Shown here: positions 11,013 through 19,514 of the stretch, piece by piece | Layout: every line of letters begins with the position of its first letter | Position numbering within the stretch: position 1 is the first letter of the stretch | Source: Photobacterium sanguinicancri | Lineage (GTDB): Bacteria > Pseudomonadota > Gammaproteobacteria > Enterobacterales > Vibrionaceae | Length of the DNA: 49,099 nt | Assembly (NCBI RefSeq): GCF_002265265.1 | Contig: NZ_NOIF01000013.1 | Coordinates: forward strand, 1 to 49,099 | Direction of reading: 5' to 3' | Notes under the pieces: generated by a model | The model's database searches: none | Seen by the model: the letters and a program-made list of their open reading frames with translations, nothing else | What the model was told of the DNA's origin: nothing | Translations under genes and position numbers: made by a program

Positions 11013-11603
11013 GTGAGTAACCAAATTCGTCTACTAGTTGGTCTGGCAAATCCAGGCCCTGAGTATGCTAGAACTCGCCACAATGCCGGCGCATGGGTCG
11101 TCGAAGAATTAGCGCGTGTTCATAACATCAGCTTACGAGAAGAATCAAAATACTACGGTCTGACTGGCCGGATCATGGCAAATGGCCAAGATCTCCGCTT
11201 GTTGATCCCAACAACATTCATGAACCTGTCAGGTAAATCCGTGGCAGCGCTAGCGAATTTCTACCAAATAAAACCGGAAGAGATCCTAGTGGCGCATGAC
11301 GAGCTCGACCTCCCGCCTGGAGTAGCTAAATTCAAGAAAGGCGGTGGGCACGGCGGGCATAATGGTCTGCGTGACATCATCAGTAAAATGGGCAACAACA
11401 AAGATTTCTATCGCTTACGTGTTGGCATTGGCCACCCTGGCGACAAGAATAAAGTCGCCAATTTTGTTTTGGGTAAAGCACCGACTAAAGAGCAAGAATG
11501 CATTGACGCGGCGGCTGATGAAGCTGTGCGCTGTATGGATATCTTACTGAAAGATGGGCTTAATAAAGCACAAAACCGACTACATTCATTCAAAGCAGAA
11601 TAG
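11013..11603 (+). CDS. pth: Peptidyl-tRNA hydrolase
   Basis: Pth cleaves peptidyl-tRNA released from stalled ribosomes and recycles tRNA. The GTG at 11013 gives 196 residues starting [17 protein letters not shown]. The longer frame upstream is not family-like. Conserved residues are visible: Asn in LANPGPEY, the catalytic His in [10 protein letters not shown], Asn in TFMNLSG, and Asp in [11 protein letters not shown], followed by [20 protein letters not shown] -10 box at 10968 with a GC-rich discriminator suggests its own promoter. ychF follows, as in enteric bacteria. Confidence 0.96.
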   Translation: MSNQIRLLVGLANPGPEYARTRHNAGAWVVEELARVHNISLREESKYYGLTGRIMANGQDLRLLIPTTFMNLSGKSVAALANFYQIKPEEILVAHDELDLPPGVAKFKKGGGHGGHNGLRDIISKMGNNKDFYRLRVGIGHPGDKNKVANFVLGKAPTKEQECIDAAADEAVRCMDILLKDGLNKAQNRLHSFKAE

Positions 11604-11709
11604 ATTCATTTCGATCTGCTTGTGAGTTTTCATTAGTAATGTTTGTTACGTTATGCTGGTGTAAAACAGCTAACGTGGCATTGCGTAATCACCAAAAGGG
11701 TTTAATACC

Positions 11710-12801
11710 ATGGGTTTTAAATGCGGCATCGTTGGTCTTCCTAACGTTGGTAAATCAACACTATTTAACGCTTTAACAAAAGCAGGCATCGAAGCAGCGA
11801 ACTTCCCGTTCTGTACTATCGAGCCAAACACTGGTGTCGTACCTGTGCCAGATCTACGTCTGGATGCGCTAGCTGAAATTGTAAATCCAGAGCGCATTTT
11901 ACCAACAACGATGGAATTCGTAGATATTGCTGGCCTAGTCGCTGGTGCATCTAAAGGTGAAGGCCTTGGTAATAAATTCCTAGCAAACATCCGTGAAACT
12001 GACGCGATTGGTCACGTTGTTCGTTGTTTTGAAGACGACAACATCGTTCACGTTGCAGGTAAAATCAGCCCGCTAGACGATATCGAAGTGATCAACCTAG
12101 AGCTAGCTCTGGCTGACCTTGATACCTGTGAGCGTGCTATTTTCCGTCAAGCAAAACGTGCTAAAGGCGGCGATAGCGAAGCTAAATACGAAATTGCTGT
12201 ACTTGAAAAGCTACTGCCAACGCTAACTGAAGGCGGTATGGTACGTTCAATCGAGCTTTCTAAAGAAGAAGCTGCTGCGATTGATTACCTACACTTCCTA
12301 ACAATCAAACCAACTATGTACATCGCTAACGTTAGCGAAGACGGTTTCGAAGATAACGAATTCCTAGACATGGTTATTGAATACGCTGCGAAAGAAAATG
12401 CAGTTGTTGTTCCGGTTTGTGCTGCTATCGAATCTGAAATTGCTGAGCTTGACGATGCTGATCGCGAAGAGTTCCTAGCTGACATGGGTATCGAAGAACC
12501 AGGCCTGAACCGAGTGATCCGTTCTGGTTACGAACTACTGACGCTACAAACTTACTTCACAGCAGGCGTTAAAGAAGTACGTGCATGGACTATCCCTGTT
12601 GGTGCAACTGCGCCACAAGCTGCGGGTAAGATCCACACCGACTTCGAAAAAGGCTTTATCCGTGCTGAAGTTGTTGGTTACGACGCATTCATCGAGTTCA
12701 AAGGTGAAAGCGGTGCAAAAGAAGCAGGTAAATGGCGTCTAGAAGGTAAAGATTACATCGTTAAAGATGGCGATGTGGTTCACTTCCGCTTCAACGTATA
12801 A
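11710..12801 (+). CDS. ychF: Ribosome-binding ATPase YchF (Obg family)
   Basis: YchF is an Obg-like P-loop NTPase that prefers ATP, binds ribosomes and affects stress resistance. The 363-residue length is standard. It has the G1 loop [15 protein letters not shown], the G3 region [20 protein letters not shown], and IANVSEDG in place of the usual NKxD, which explains the relaxed nucleotide specificity known for the family. A C-terminal TGS domain follows ([15 protein letters not shown]). It is downstream of pth and ends at a strong terminator. Confidence 0.97.
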   Translation: MGFKCGIVGLPNVGKSTLFNALTKAGIEAANFPFCTIEPNTGVVPVPDLRLDALAEIVNPERILPTTMEFVDIAGLVAGASKGEGLGNKFLANIRETDAIGHVVRCFEDDNIVHVAGKISPLDDIEVINLELALADLDTCERAIFRQAKRAKGGDSEAKYEIAVLEKLLPTLTEGGMVRSIELSKEEAAAIDYLHFLTIKPTMYIANVSEDGFEDNEFLDMVIEYAAKENAVVVPVCAAIESEIAELDDADREEFLADMGIEEPGLNRVIRSGYELLTLQTYFTAGVKEVRAWTIPVGATAPQAAGKIHTDFEKGFIRAEVVGYDAFIEFKGESGAKEAGKWRLEGKDYIVKDGDVVHFRFNV

Positions 12802-12842
12802 AACTAAATACGTTAAAAACGCATTTTGATGCATAAAATTTT

Positions 12843-12873
12843 ATAAGCCAGCATGATTGCTGGCTTATTTTTT
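12843..12873 (+). terminator. Intrinsic terminator after ychF
   Basis: A perfect 11-bp stem (12843-12853 with 12858-12868), a TGAT loop and a tail of Ts. Confidence 0.93.
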
Positions 12874-13020
12874 ACCTATCGTTTATCAACAACTTCTTCT
12901 GATAACCCTGACAAAGCAAGTGTTTACCTACTTAAAAAAGCCTGCTTCGTGTGCCAATTATTCATTTCGTCCAAATATCCATCGAACAAGGCGATTTTAT
13001 CGAGATATTTAAAAAAACTG

Positions 13021-13049
13021 TTGACGCTTTTCGCTGGTATGAGCATAAT
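13021..13049 (+). promoter_or_regulatory. Strong promoter of the tRNA array with GC-rich discriminator
   Basis: TTGACG and CATAAT are separated by exactly 17 bases, followed by GCGCCCC. An A/T-rich tract lies directly upstream. A near-consensus core with a G+C discriminator is the known pattern of stable-RNA promoters under stringent (ppGpp/DksA) control. The start of transcription would be about 13057, some 50 bases before tRNA-Met. Confidence 0.8.
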
Positions 13050-13108
13050 GCGCCCCGTTCCCGAGTTAGCGGTCAGTCATCTGACAGTGAAATTTGAAGA
13101 ACAATTAT

Positions 13109-13185
13109 GGCTACGTAGCTCAGCTGGTTAGAGCACATCACTCATAATGATGGGGTCACAGGTTCGAATCCCGTCGTAGCCACCA
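13109..13185 (+). tRNA. tRNA-Met (CAT), elongator
   Basis: A 77-base cloverleaf with encoded CCA. The acceptor stem GGCTACG pairs with CGTAGCC, the anticodon loop reads CTCATAA, and the T-arm contains GGTTCGAATCC. It follows the E. coli metT elongator sequence nearly base for base. It is the first gene of the array. Confidence 0.97.
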
Positions 13186-13231
13186 TTTCTCTTCTAGAGA
13201 AATCATCGAAAGATGTAAAACTTTACCAGAT

Positions 13232-13316
13232 GCGGACGTGGCGGAATTGGTAGACGCACCAGATTTAGGTTCTGGCGCCGCAAGGTGTGAGAGTTCAAGT
13301 CTCTCCGTCCGCACCA
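13232..13316 (+). tRNA. tRNA-Leu (TAG), copy 1
   Basis: An 85-base class II tRNA with encoded CCA. The acceptor stem is GCGGACG/CGTCCGC, the anticodon loop TTTAGGT lies between CCAGA and TCTGG, and the long variable arm is closed by a GCAA loop. Confidence 0.97.
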
Positions 13317-13434
13317 TATTCTTTGCTCTCTTTCACTAGAGTTCAAAGTAAAAAAGATCATAATCGCGCTCACCAATTGCTGATTATGTGACTTAATAAG
13401 TAAGAGATTCGTTAAGTAATTATCGATAAAAAAT

Positions 13435-13519
13435 GCGGACGTGGCGGAATTGGTAGACGCACCAGATTTAGGTTCTGGCGCCGCGAGGTGTGAGAGTTCA
13501 AGTCTCTCCGTCCGCACCA
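13435..13519 (+). tRNA. tRNA-Leu (TAG), copy 2
   Basis: Identical to copy 1 except for one A-to-G change at 13485, which turns the variable-arm loop GCAA into GCGA; both are GNRA tetraloops. CCA is encoded. Confidence 0.97.
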
Positions 13520-13584
13520 TTTTCTCTTAACTTATTGATTTCTCCTCGCCGAGAAAAAACGTTCTCTTAATCGAGTAACGCTGT

Positions 13585-13659
13585 AGGGCTATCGCCAAGC
13601 GGTAAGGCAGCGGCTTTTGATGCCGCCATCCCCTGGTTCGAATCCAGGTAGCCCTGCCA
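13585..13659 (+). tRNA. tRNA-Gln (TTG)
   Basis: A 75-base cloverleaf with encoded CCA. The acceptor stem AGGGCTA pairs with TAGCCCT, the anticodon loop TTTTGAT lies between CGGC and GCCG, and the T-arm is CCTGGTTCGAATCCAGG. The first pair is A-U where E. coli tRNA-Gln has U-A. Confidence 0.95.
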
Positions 13660-13714
13660 CAATTTAGACTTAATGATGTTATTCAACTTCGGTTGTATAA
13701 TCATTGCTAAGTAT

Positions 13715-13799
13715 GCGGACGTGGCGGAATTGGTAGACGCACCAGATTTAGGTTCTGGCGCCGCAAGGTGTGAGAGTTCAAGTCTCTCCGTCCGCACCA
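13715..13799 (+). tRNA. tRNA-Leu (TAG), copy 3
   Basis: Identical to copy 1, with a GCAA variable-arm loop and encoded CCA. It is the last gene of the array, nine bases before the first terminator. Confidence 0.97.
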
Positions 13800-13807
13800 T
13801 CATTTAG

Positions 13808-13834
13808 AAACCCACCTTTTGGTGGGTTTTCTTT
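13808..13834 (+). terminator. Terminator of the tRNA array
   Basis: A 9-bp stem AAACCCACC/GGTGGGTTT with a TTTT loop, followed by TTTTCTTTT-like sequence. Confidence 0.88.
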
Positions 13835-13841
13835 TGCCTGT

Positions 13842-13932
13842 TGCAAGCTAAAGATACAACTATCAATTGGTTATTAACCATTAATGATATGTATCTTTTG
13901 CAGAAGACTTAGAGTGGCTTTCCACTCTTTTT
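13842..13932 (+). ncRNA. Structured region after the tRNA array, possible small RNA
   Basis: AAAGATAC (13850-13857) pairs with GTATCTTT (13891-13898). A further TGCA/TGCA pairing lies below it across a short bulge, and an inner GGTT/AACC hairpin lies inside. Directly after comes a 7-bp terminator hairpin, AGAGTGG/CCACTCT at 13911-13928, followed by Ts. Long stem plus intrinsic terminator is the layout of many small RNAs. No promoter is certain, so it may be read through from the tRNA array. It matches no family that I can name. Confidence 0.35.
13911..13932 (+). terminator. Second terminator downstream of the tRNA array
   Basis: A 7-bp stem (13911-13917 with 13922-13928), a CTTT loop and four or more Ts after it. 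Confidence 0.7.
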
Positions 13933-13964
13933 ACAACCTCAAAAATCGTATCTCTCTGGTTGTT

Positions 13965-13997
13965 AAGCCGAATGTTTTTAATAACATTCGGCTTTTT
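13965..13997 (+). terminator. Third terminator downstream of the tRNA array
   Basis: A 12-bp perfect stem AAGCCGAATGTT/AACATTCGGCTT with a 6-base loop, followed by TTT. It is stronger than the other two and could end a transcript that escapes them. Confidence 0.85.
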
Positions 13998-14040
13998 CTT
14001 TATCAGGCTAATACCGATTGTTGCCAAAAAAACAGATATA

Positions 14041-14070
14041 AAAAAGACGAGCACTTTGGCTCGCCTCTTT
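14041..14070 (-). terminator. Terminator of ubiF
   Basis: On the minus strand a hairpin built on GCGAGC/GCTCGT with flanking imperfect pairs is followed by a run of Ts. It lies 16 bases beyond the ubiF stop. Confidence 0.7.
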
Positions 14071-14085
14071 CAATCTTGTGATCAA

Positions 14086-15246
14086 TCACATTCCCATCGC
14101 ATACTTCAATACTTGCTTTTTAATGGGTCCCGCTTTCTCTGCCACTTTTAAACCTATGTTACGAGCTATTTTCAGCGGCAATAAATCATTGCTAAATGTC
14201 GTGTAGAAAAAATCCATCCCACTTTGCATGATCAGATTATCAGGACGACGACGACGTTCGTACTTTTTCAGTACATCTTGTTCAGCCCAGTTCTTTCCCG
14301 CTTTTTCTATTTCATGCAGTAAAACATCCACATCTTTAAAACCAAGGTTTACCCCCTGACCTGCTAATGGATTGATTGTGTGCGCGGCATCCCCAAGTAA
14401 CACAATGTTATCTTGGTAATACTGCTGTGCATGACGGCGCGTTAACGGGAAGCTTCCCCAATTAACGACGGTAAACTCACCGACCTCTGCAGGAAAATGA
14501 CATTTTACTTCCACAGTAAGCTGCTCGGCAGTCATCGCTGACAGTTGTTTAATGCGTTGTGGACTGTCATACCACACCAGTGATCCCTGATGACCAACTA
14601 AAGGTAAGAACGATCGCGGCCCTTTAGGCGTAAACCACTGCCAAGTAATATCTTGCTGAGGTAACGCCGTTTCAATATTGATCAACATACAGTGTTGACG
14701 ATAATCCCATGCCGTAATACCAATACCTGATTGCTGGCGTACTTGCGAATTAGCACCATCGGCCCCCACTAATAGCTTCGCCTGTAGCTGACGGCCATCA
14801 TCTAGCGTAACAACAACCCCACTGGATACTTTTTGGCTGTTTATCATTTTGCTTGGGCATAACAAGGTAAGGTTTGGATAATCTGAAAACTGTTGCCATA
14901 GCCCAAGTTGGATCAATCGGTTCTCAACAATAAAGCCCAAACGATCAAGTTGCATCTCATCAGCACTAAACCGTGTACGGCACTCAGGATGGTCCCATGT
15001 TTCTAAGCGCTTAAATGGGCAAACGCGCATCGCTTGGATCGCATTCCATGCACCCAATCGACTTAATAGTCCCACTGAATTAGGGGAAATTGCCGATACT
15101 CGTAAATCCATAGGTTGGCTTGCTTCAAACTCTTGCGGTTGCTGTCCGTCTAAAACAACAACTCGTAAACCGTATTGCGCCATACCGACAGCTGTTGCTG
15201 CCCCCACCATACCGCCACCGGCGATCACTACATCAAACTGTTCCAT
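14086..15246 (-). CDS. ubiF: FAD-dependent ubiquinone-biosynthesis hydroxylase
   Basis: This flavoprotein monooxygenase of the UbiH/UbiF/UbiI family hydroxylates the ring of a demethylated ubiquinone intermediate. The 386-residue protein has the N-terminal dinucleotide fold (DVVIAGGGMVGAATAVGMA), the LLVGADGANSQVRQ motif near residue 165, and VLLGDAAHTINPLAGQG near residue 290. The assignment to UbiF rather than a paralogue rests mainly on position: it lies between the tRNA array and divergent miaB, as in E. coli. Confidence 0.88.
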   Translation of the reverse strand: MEQFDVVIAGGGMVGAATAVGMAQYGLRVVVLDGQQPQEFEASQPMDLRVSAISPNSVGLLSRLGAWNAIQAMRVCPFKRLETWDHPECRTRFSADEMQLDRLGFIVENRLIQLGLWQQFSDYPNLTLLCPSKMINSQKVSSGVVVTLDDGRQLQAKLLVGADGANSQVRQQSGIGITAWDYRQHCMLINIETALPQQDITWQWFTPKGPRSFLPLVGHQGSLVWYDSPQRIKQLSAMTAEQLTVEVKCHFPAEVGEFTVVNWGSFPLTRRHAQQYYQDNIVLLGDAAHTINPLAGQGVNLGFKDVDVLLHEIEKAGKNWAEQDVLKKYERRRRPDNLIMQSGMDFFYTTFSNDLLPLKIARNIGLKVAEKAGPIKKQVLKYAMGM

Positions 15247-15491
15247 ACACTTATCTCATTGTTTGGCTGCTGATATTTTACCTTGCTAGAACCATAATGC
15301 GAGCCTTCAACCATAGCAACTGAACCCAGTCCAAAAAACCACAATTTATTCGGGGTGGCGAGGATCTAGTCAGGCACTAGATAAAGCAGTACAATACGCG
15401 GCTTGCTGGCGGTCTTGCACTCAATAATGAGGCTACCGTCTTCCGAGCAATGTTGAATGCAATAATTGACACTACGAGCGAAGAGTTAGAC

Positions 15492-16916
15492 ATGGCTAAG
15501 AAACTGCTTATTAAAACCTGGGGCTGCCAGATGAACGAATACGATTCATCAAAAATGGCCGATCTTCTCAATGCCTCAAATGGCTTCGAGCTAACGGAAA
15601 TCCCAGAAGAAGCAGATGTTCTGCTACTGAATACCTGCTCAATCCGTGAAAAGGCACAAGAAAAAGTTTTCCACCAGCTAGGCCGTTGGAAATTCCTTAA
15701 AGATAAAAAGCCCGATCTTGTGATTGGTGTAGGCGGTTGTGTAGCAACCCAAGAAGGCGACTCGATTCGCAAACGTGCACCATACGTTGATGTTATTTTT
15801 GGCCCACAGACCCTGCACCGTTTGCCTGAAATGATTAAACAGTCAGGTACAAACCACGCGCCTGTTATGGATATTTCTTTCCCTGAGATTGAAAAATTCG
15901 ATAACCTACCAGAACCTCGTGCTGACGGTGCAACGGCTTTCGTTTCTATCATGGAAGGCTGTTCTAAGTACTGTACTTACTGTGTGGTTCCTTATACCCG
16001 TGGTGAAGAAGTTAGCCGACCGCTTGATGATGTGCTGTTTGAAATTGCTCAACTAGCAGACCAAGGCGTTCGTGAAGTTAACCTACTGGGCCAAAACGTT
16101 AACGCATACCGTGGCGCAACACATGACGATGAGCTCGCAACTTTTGCTGAACTACTCCGCTTAGTTGCAGCAATTGATGGTATTGACCGTATTCGTTACA
16201 CCACAAGTCACCCAATTGAGTTCACTGACGATATTATCGAAGTGTACAAAGATACGCCTGAAGTCGTGAGCTTCCTTCACCTTCCAGTACAAAGTGGTTC
16301 AGACCGCATTCTGGCAAATATGAAGCGCCCACACACAGCTATCGAATACAAATCGAAAATCCGCAAGCTGCGTAAAGCACGCCCGGATATTACAATCAGC
16401 TCTGATTTCATCGTGGCATTCCCAGGTGAAAGCGATCAAGACTTCCAAGATACCATGAAGCTGATCCGTGAAATCGACTTCGATATGAGCTTTAGCTTTA
16501 TCTTCTCAGCACGACCAGGCACGCCTGCGGCAGATTATCCTTGTGATCTACCAGTGCAAGTGAAGAAAGAACGCTTGTATGAACTACAGCAACAGATCAA
16601 TACTCAAGCTATGCGTTACTCGCGCCAAATGCTAGGTACTGAACAACGTATCCTTGTTGAAGGCCCATCACGCAAAAACATCATGGAACTACGCGGTCGT
16701 ACCGAGAACAGCCGTGTTGTCAACTTTGAAGGTTCTGCTGAGCTTATTGGCCAATTTGTTGATGTTAAGATCACTGATGTATTCACCAACTCATTACGCG
16801 GTGAACTTGTACGCACGGAAGCAGAAATGAACCTACGTATTGCGGTCTCTCCTACCGAGATGATGGCAAAAACACGTAAAGAAGATGAATTGGGTGTTGG
16901 CGTATATACTCCATAG
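15492..16916 (+). CDS. miaB: tRNA-2-methylthio-N6-dimethylallyladenosine synthase
   Basis: MiaB adds a methylthio group to isopentenyl-A37 of tRNAs that read codons starting with U. It is a radical-SAM enzyme with two Fe-S clusters. The ATG at 15492 gives 474 residues, the E. coli length; a longer frame upstream was rejected. The three N-terminal cluster cysteines are in [19 protein letters not shown] and VGGCVATQE. The radical-SAM motif is CSKYCTYC (about residues 157-164). A C-terminal TRAM domain follows. It heads the miaB-ybeZ-ybeY-ybeX-lnt cluster. Confidence 0.97.
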   Translation: MAKKLLIKTWGCQMNEYDSSKMADLLNASNGFELTEIPEEADVLLLNTCSIREKAQEKVFHQLGRWKFLKDKKPDLVIGVGGCVATQEGDSIRKRAPYVDVIFGPQTLHRLPEMIKQSGTNHAPVMDISFPEIEKFDNLPEPRADGATAFVSIMEGCSKYCTYCVVPYTRGEEVSRPLDDVLFEIAQLADQGVREVNLLGQNVNAYRGATHDDELATFAELLRLVAAIDGIDRIRYTTSHPIEFTDDIIEVYKDTPEVVSFLHLPVQSGSDRILANMKRPHTAIEYKSKIRKLRKARPDITISSDFIVAFPGESDQDFQDTMKLIREIDFDMSFSFIFSARPGTPAADYPCDLPVQVKKERLYELQQQINTQAMRYSRQMLGTEQRILVEGPSRKNIMELRGRTENSRVVNFEGSAELIGQFVDVKITDVFTNSLRGELVRTEAEMNLRIAVSPTEMMAKTRKEDELGVGVYTP

Positions 16917-16928
16917 TATATAGCGCAC

Positions 16929-16990
16929 GTCTAAAGCACGCCTTTAGACCAATGCCCTGATACGAAAGCCGCCCGTTGCTGTGGGCGGCT
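16929..16990 (+). other. Two hairpins between miaB and ybeZ
   Basis: GTCTAAAG/CTTTAGAC (16929-16949, 5-base loop) and AGCCGCCC/GGGCGGCT (16967-16990, 8-base loop) are perfect 8-bp stems with no U-tract. The second covers an alternative GTG start at 16981. They may be processing or stability elements between cistrons. Confidence 0.6.
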
Positions 16991-17007
16991 ACACTGAGAG
17001 GCAAACC

Positions 17008-18090
17008 TTGAGCAAAATTATTACTGTTGAATTAAACCTGGAACCTATCGATAACCAGCGCCTTTCCAGCCTTTGCGGCCCTTTCGACGATAATATAAAA
17101 CAACTAGAACGCCGTTTGGGTGTTGAAATAAATCATCGTAGTAGCCACTTTTCTATTGTTGGCCAACCTCATACCGCCGATGCTGCTGCTGAAATCATTA
17201 AGAATTTATATGTCGATACGGCCCCGGTTCGCAATACAACCCCAGATATAGAACCAGACCAAATCCACCTTGCGATCAAAGAGTCTGGTGTATTAGAGCA
17301 AAGTACGGATTCATCGATCCCTTACGGTAAAGAGATTCACATCAAAACCAAAAAAGGTGTGATTAAGCCACGTACGCCAAACCAAGCACAATACATAGCC
17401 AACATGGTTACCCATGATATTACCTTTGGTGTTGGCCCAGCAGGTACAGGTAAAACCTACCTTGCCGTTGCCGCCGCTGTGGATGCTCTTGAACGTCAAG
17501 AGATCCGTCGTATCTTACTAACGCGCCCTGCTGTTGAAGCGGGTGAAAAATTAGGTTTCTTACCGGGTGATTTAAGCCAGAAGGTTGACCCGTACTTACG
17601 TCCACTTTACGACGCACTGTTTGAGATGCTCGGTTTTGAGCGCGTTGAAAAGTTAATTGAACGAAACGTCATTGAAGTTGCCCCATTAGCATATATGCGT
17701 GGCCGTACTCTCAATGATGCTTTCATTATTTTGGATGAAAGCCAAAACACCACAGTGGAACAAATGAAAATGTTCCTAACACGTATTGGTTTCAATTCAC
17801 GTGCTGTTATTACCGGTGATGTAACCCAGATCGATTTACCACGAGGTGCCCGTTCAGGCTTACGTCATGCGATTGAAGTATTATCGGAAGTTGATGAAAT
17901 CAGTTTTAACTTCTTCCAGGCAGATGACGTTGTCCGCCACCCAGTGGTAGCCCGTATAGTGCAAGCCTATGAAGTGTGGGAAACCGCCGATCAAAAGCAA
18001 CGCAAGCTAACAGAACAGCGTCGTCGCAATGAACAAGCTGCGTTAGTTGCAGCGGCAACATCTACAGTAGAACCAGAAAAGAGTAACTAA
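17008..18090 (+). CDS. ybeZ: PhoH-like ATPase YbeZ
   Basis: YbeZ is a P-loop ATPase of the PhoH family that works with the endoribonuclease YbeY in rRNA maturation and quality control. A TTG start at 17008 with GAGAGG seven bases upstream gives 360 residues. The earlier GTG at 16981 lies inside a hairpin and lacks a Shine-Dalgarno. Seen are an N-terminal KH-like part ([17 protein letters not shown]), the Walker [18 protein letters not shown] and the Walker [10 protein letters not shown]. The stop overlaps the ybeY start. Confidence 0.94.
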   Translation: MSKIITVELNLEPIDNQRLSSLCGPFDDNIKQLERRLGVEINHRSSHFSIVGQPHTADAAAEIIKNLYVDTAPVRNTTPDIEPDQIHLAIKESGVLEQSTDSSIPYGKEIHIKTKKGVIKPRTPNQAQYIANMVTHDITFGVGPAGTGKTYLAVAAAVDALERQEIRRILLTRPAVEAGEKLGFLPGDLSQKVDPYLRPLYDALFEMLGFERVEKLIERNVIEVAPLAYMRGRTLNDAFIILDESQNTTVEQMKMFLTRIGFNSRAVITGDVTQIDLPRGARSGLRHAIEVLSEVDEISFNFFQADDVVRHPVVARIVQAYEVWETADQKQRKLTEQRRRNEQAALVAAATSTVEPEKSN

Positions 18091-18554
18091 TGGCTATTTA
18101 TCTCGACCTGCAACATGCAACTGAAAATCAAGATGGCTTACCAAGCGAGGCCGATTTTCAACAGTGGCTAAATGCAGCTGTCACCCTGTTTAAGGCTGAT
18201 GCGGAAGTGACTATCCGCTTGGTTGATGAAGAAGAAAGCCATGCGCTAAACCACGAATACCGTGGCAAAGACAAGTCGACTAACGTGCTGTCTTTTCCAT
18301 TTGAAGCGCCTCCTGGCGTAGAGCTAGATCTGCTAGGTGACCTGATCATCTGCCGTCAGGTTGTTGAGAAAGAAGCAAAAGAGCAGAATAAAACGCTAAA
18401 TGCTCACTGGGCACATATGGTTGTACACGGCAGTCTCCATCTGCTAGGTTATGACCATATTGATGATGAAGAAGCAGAAGAAATGGAAGCGCTGGAAACA
18501 GAAATCATGCAAAAAATGGGATTTGCTGATCCGTACGCCGACGACAACCTGTAA
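18090..18554 (+). CDS. ybeY: Endoribonuclease YbeY
   Basis: YbeY is a zinc-dependent single-strand endoribonuclease needed for 16S rRNA 3'-end maturation and ribosome quality control. The 154-residue protein has the three-histidine zinc motif in [13 protein letters not shown] and the conserved [17 protein letters not shown]. Its ATG overlaps the ybeZ TAA by one base, so the two partners are translationally coupled. Confidence 0.96.
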   Translation: MAIYLDLQHATENQDGLPSEADFQQWLNAAVTLFKADAEVTIRLVDEEESHALNHEYRGKDKSTNVLSFPFEAPPGVELDLLGDLIICRQVVEKEAKEQNKTLNAHWAHMVVHGSLHLLGYDHIDDEEAEEMEALETEIMQKMGFADPYADDNL

Positions 18555-18569
18555 TTTATTATCTATAAC

Positions 18570-18594
18570 GCTATTCGCCTTTGGGGTGAATAGC
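18570..18594 (+). other. Hairpin between ybeY and ybeX
   Basis: GCTATTCGCC pairs with GGTGAATAGC (one G-U) around a 5-base loop. There is no U-tract, so it is more likely a processing or stability element than a terminator. Confidence 0.55.
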
Positions 18595-18631
18595 TACCGT
18601 GGTTTAGGCCACTCTATTGACATGAAAAGTG

Positions 18632-19504
18632 ATGAACGAAGATAACTCGCAAAATTCTGAAGGTCCGAGTAGAAAGTCCTTCTTTGAACGTATTGGCCAA
18701 TTGTTTCAAGGTGAACCACAAAACCGTGAAGAGCTGGTCGAGGTATTCCGCGATTCGGAAGAAAATGATTTGATTGACCACGACACCCGCGACATGCTCG
18801 AAGGTGTGATGGAGATAGCAGAAATGCGCGTGAGAGACATAATGATCCCACGATCTCAAATGGTTACTATCGAACGTTCTCAGAAGCTAGAAGACCTTAT
18901 TGATTTAATTGTTGATGCTCAACACTCACGCTACCCTGTGATCAGTGACGATAAAGACCATGTAGAAGGTATTCTACTGGCAAAAGATCTGCTTCGTTAC
19001 TTAATCCCAGACTCTGAAGCTTTCGATATGGACAAGGTTCTCCGCCCTGCGGTGGTTGTGCCAGAAAGCAAGCGAGTTGATCGCCTACTGAAAGAATTCC
19101 GCGAAGAACGCTACCACATGGCGATCGTCGTAGATGAATTTGGTGGTGTATCGGGTGTTATCACTATCGAAGATATTCTTGAGCAAATCGTTGGCGAAAT
19201 CGAAGATGAATTCGACGACGAAGAAGAGCAAGATATCCGTCAGTTAAGCAAACATACCTATTCGGTAAAAGCGCTGGCGACCATTGAAGATTTTAACGAC
19301 TTATTCCAAACCGCATTCTGTGACGACGAAGTCGACACTGTCGGTGGTCTGGTAATGACCAGCTTCGGTCACTTACCGGCTCGTGGTGAAGTTGTTGAAC
19401 TTGATGGTTACTCGTTTAAAGTCACATCTGCTGACAACCGTCGTGTGATTCAGCTTCAGGTGACTATTCCACATGAAGCGCATCAGCCAACGACGACTAC
19501 TTAA
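18632..19504 (+). CDS. ybeX: CBS/CorC domain protein YbeX
   Basis: YbeX (also called CorC) is a cytosolic protein with two CBS domains (about residues 65-190) and a C-terminal CorC/HlyC transporter-associated domain. It has been linked to magnesium and cobalt efflux and to ribosome metabolism. [38 protein letters not shown] and [19 protein letters not shown] identify it. An ATG at 18632 (MNEDNSQ) gives 290 residues and matches the family start; a GTG lies just before it. It precedes lnt by ten bases. Confidence 0.94.
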   Translation: MNEDNSQNSEGPSRKSFFERIGQLFQGEPQNREELVEVFRDSEENDLIDHDTRDMLEGVMEIAEMRVRDIMIPRSQMVTIERSQKLEDLIDLIVDAQHSRYPVISDDKDHVEGILLAKDLLRYLIPDSEAFDMDKVLRPAVVVPESKRVDRLLKEFREERYHMAIVVDEFGGVSGVITIEDILEQIVGEIEDEFDDEEEQDIRQLSKHTYSVKALATIEDFNDLFQTAFCDDEVDTVGGLVMTSFGHLPARGEVVELDGYSFKVTSADNRRVIQLQVTIPHEAHQPTTTT

Positions 19505-19514
19505 TTAGTTTTCC

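Larger units (their letters stand above)
12802..13108 (+). other. Spacer between ychF and the tRNA array
   Basis: These 307 bases hold the ychF terminator, an AT-rich stretch (about 12980-13020) suited to an UP element, the tRNA promoter and the tRNA 5' leader. An open frame crossing the spacer and running into tRNA-Met has no protein features. Confidence 0.7.

Noticed and set aside
12853-13131. A 92-codon plus-strand frame
   Set aside because: It starts inside the ychF terminator and runs through the tRNA promoter into tRNA-Met; no protein features.
13232-13799. Repeated 85-base units with spacers resembling an array or mobile repeat
   Set aside because: The repeats are complete tRNA-Leu genes with CCA ends; spacers vary in length and no cas genes are near.
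13203-13803. Minus-strand frames encoding repeated peptides that begin MVRTERLELSHLA
   Set aside because: They are the reverse complement of the tRNA-Leu genes and their flanks, a well-known source of false repeated proteins.
15377-15952. A 191-codon minus-strand frame
   Set aside because: Antisense to the 5' part of miaB, whose cysteine motifs are clear; a shadow frame.
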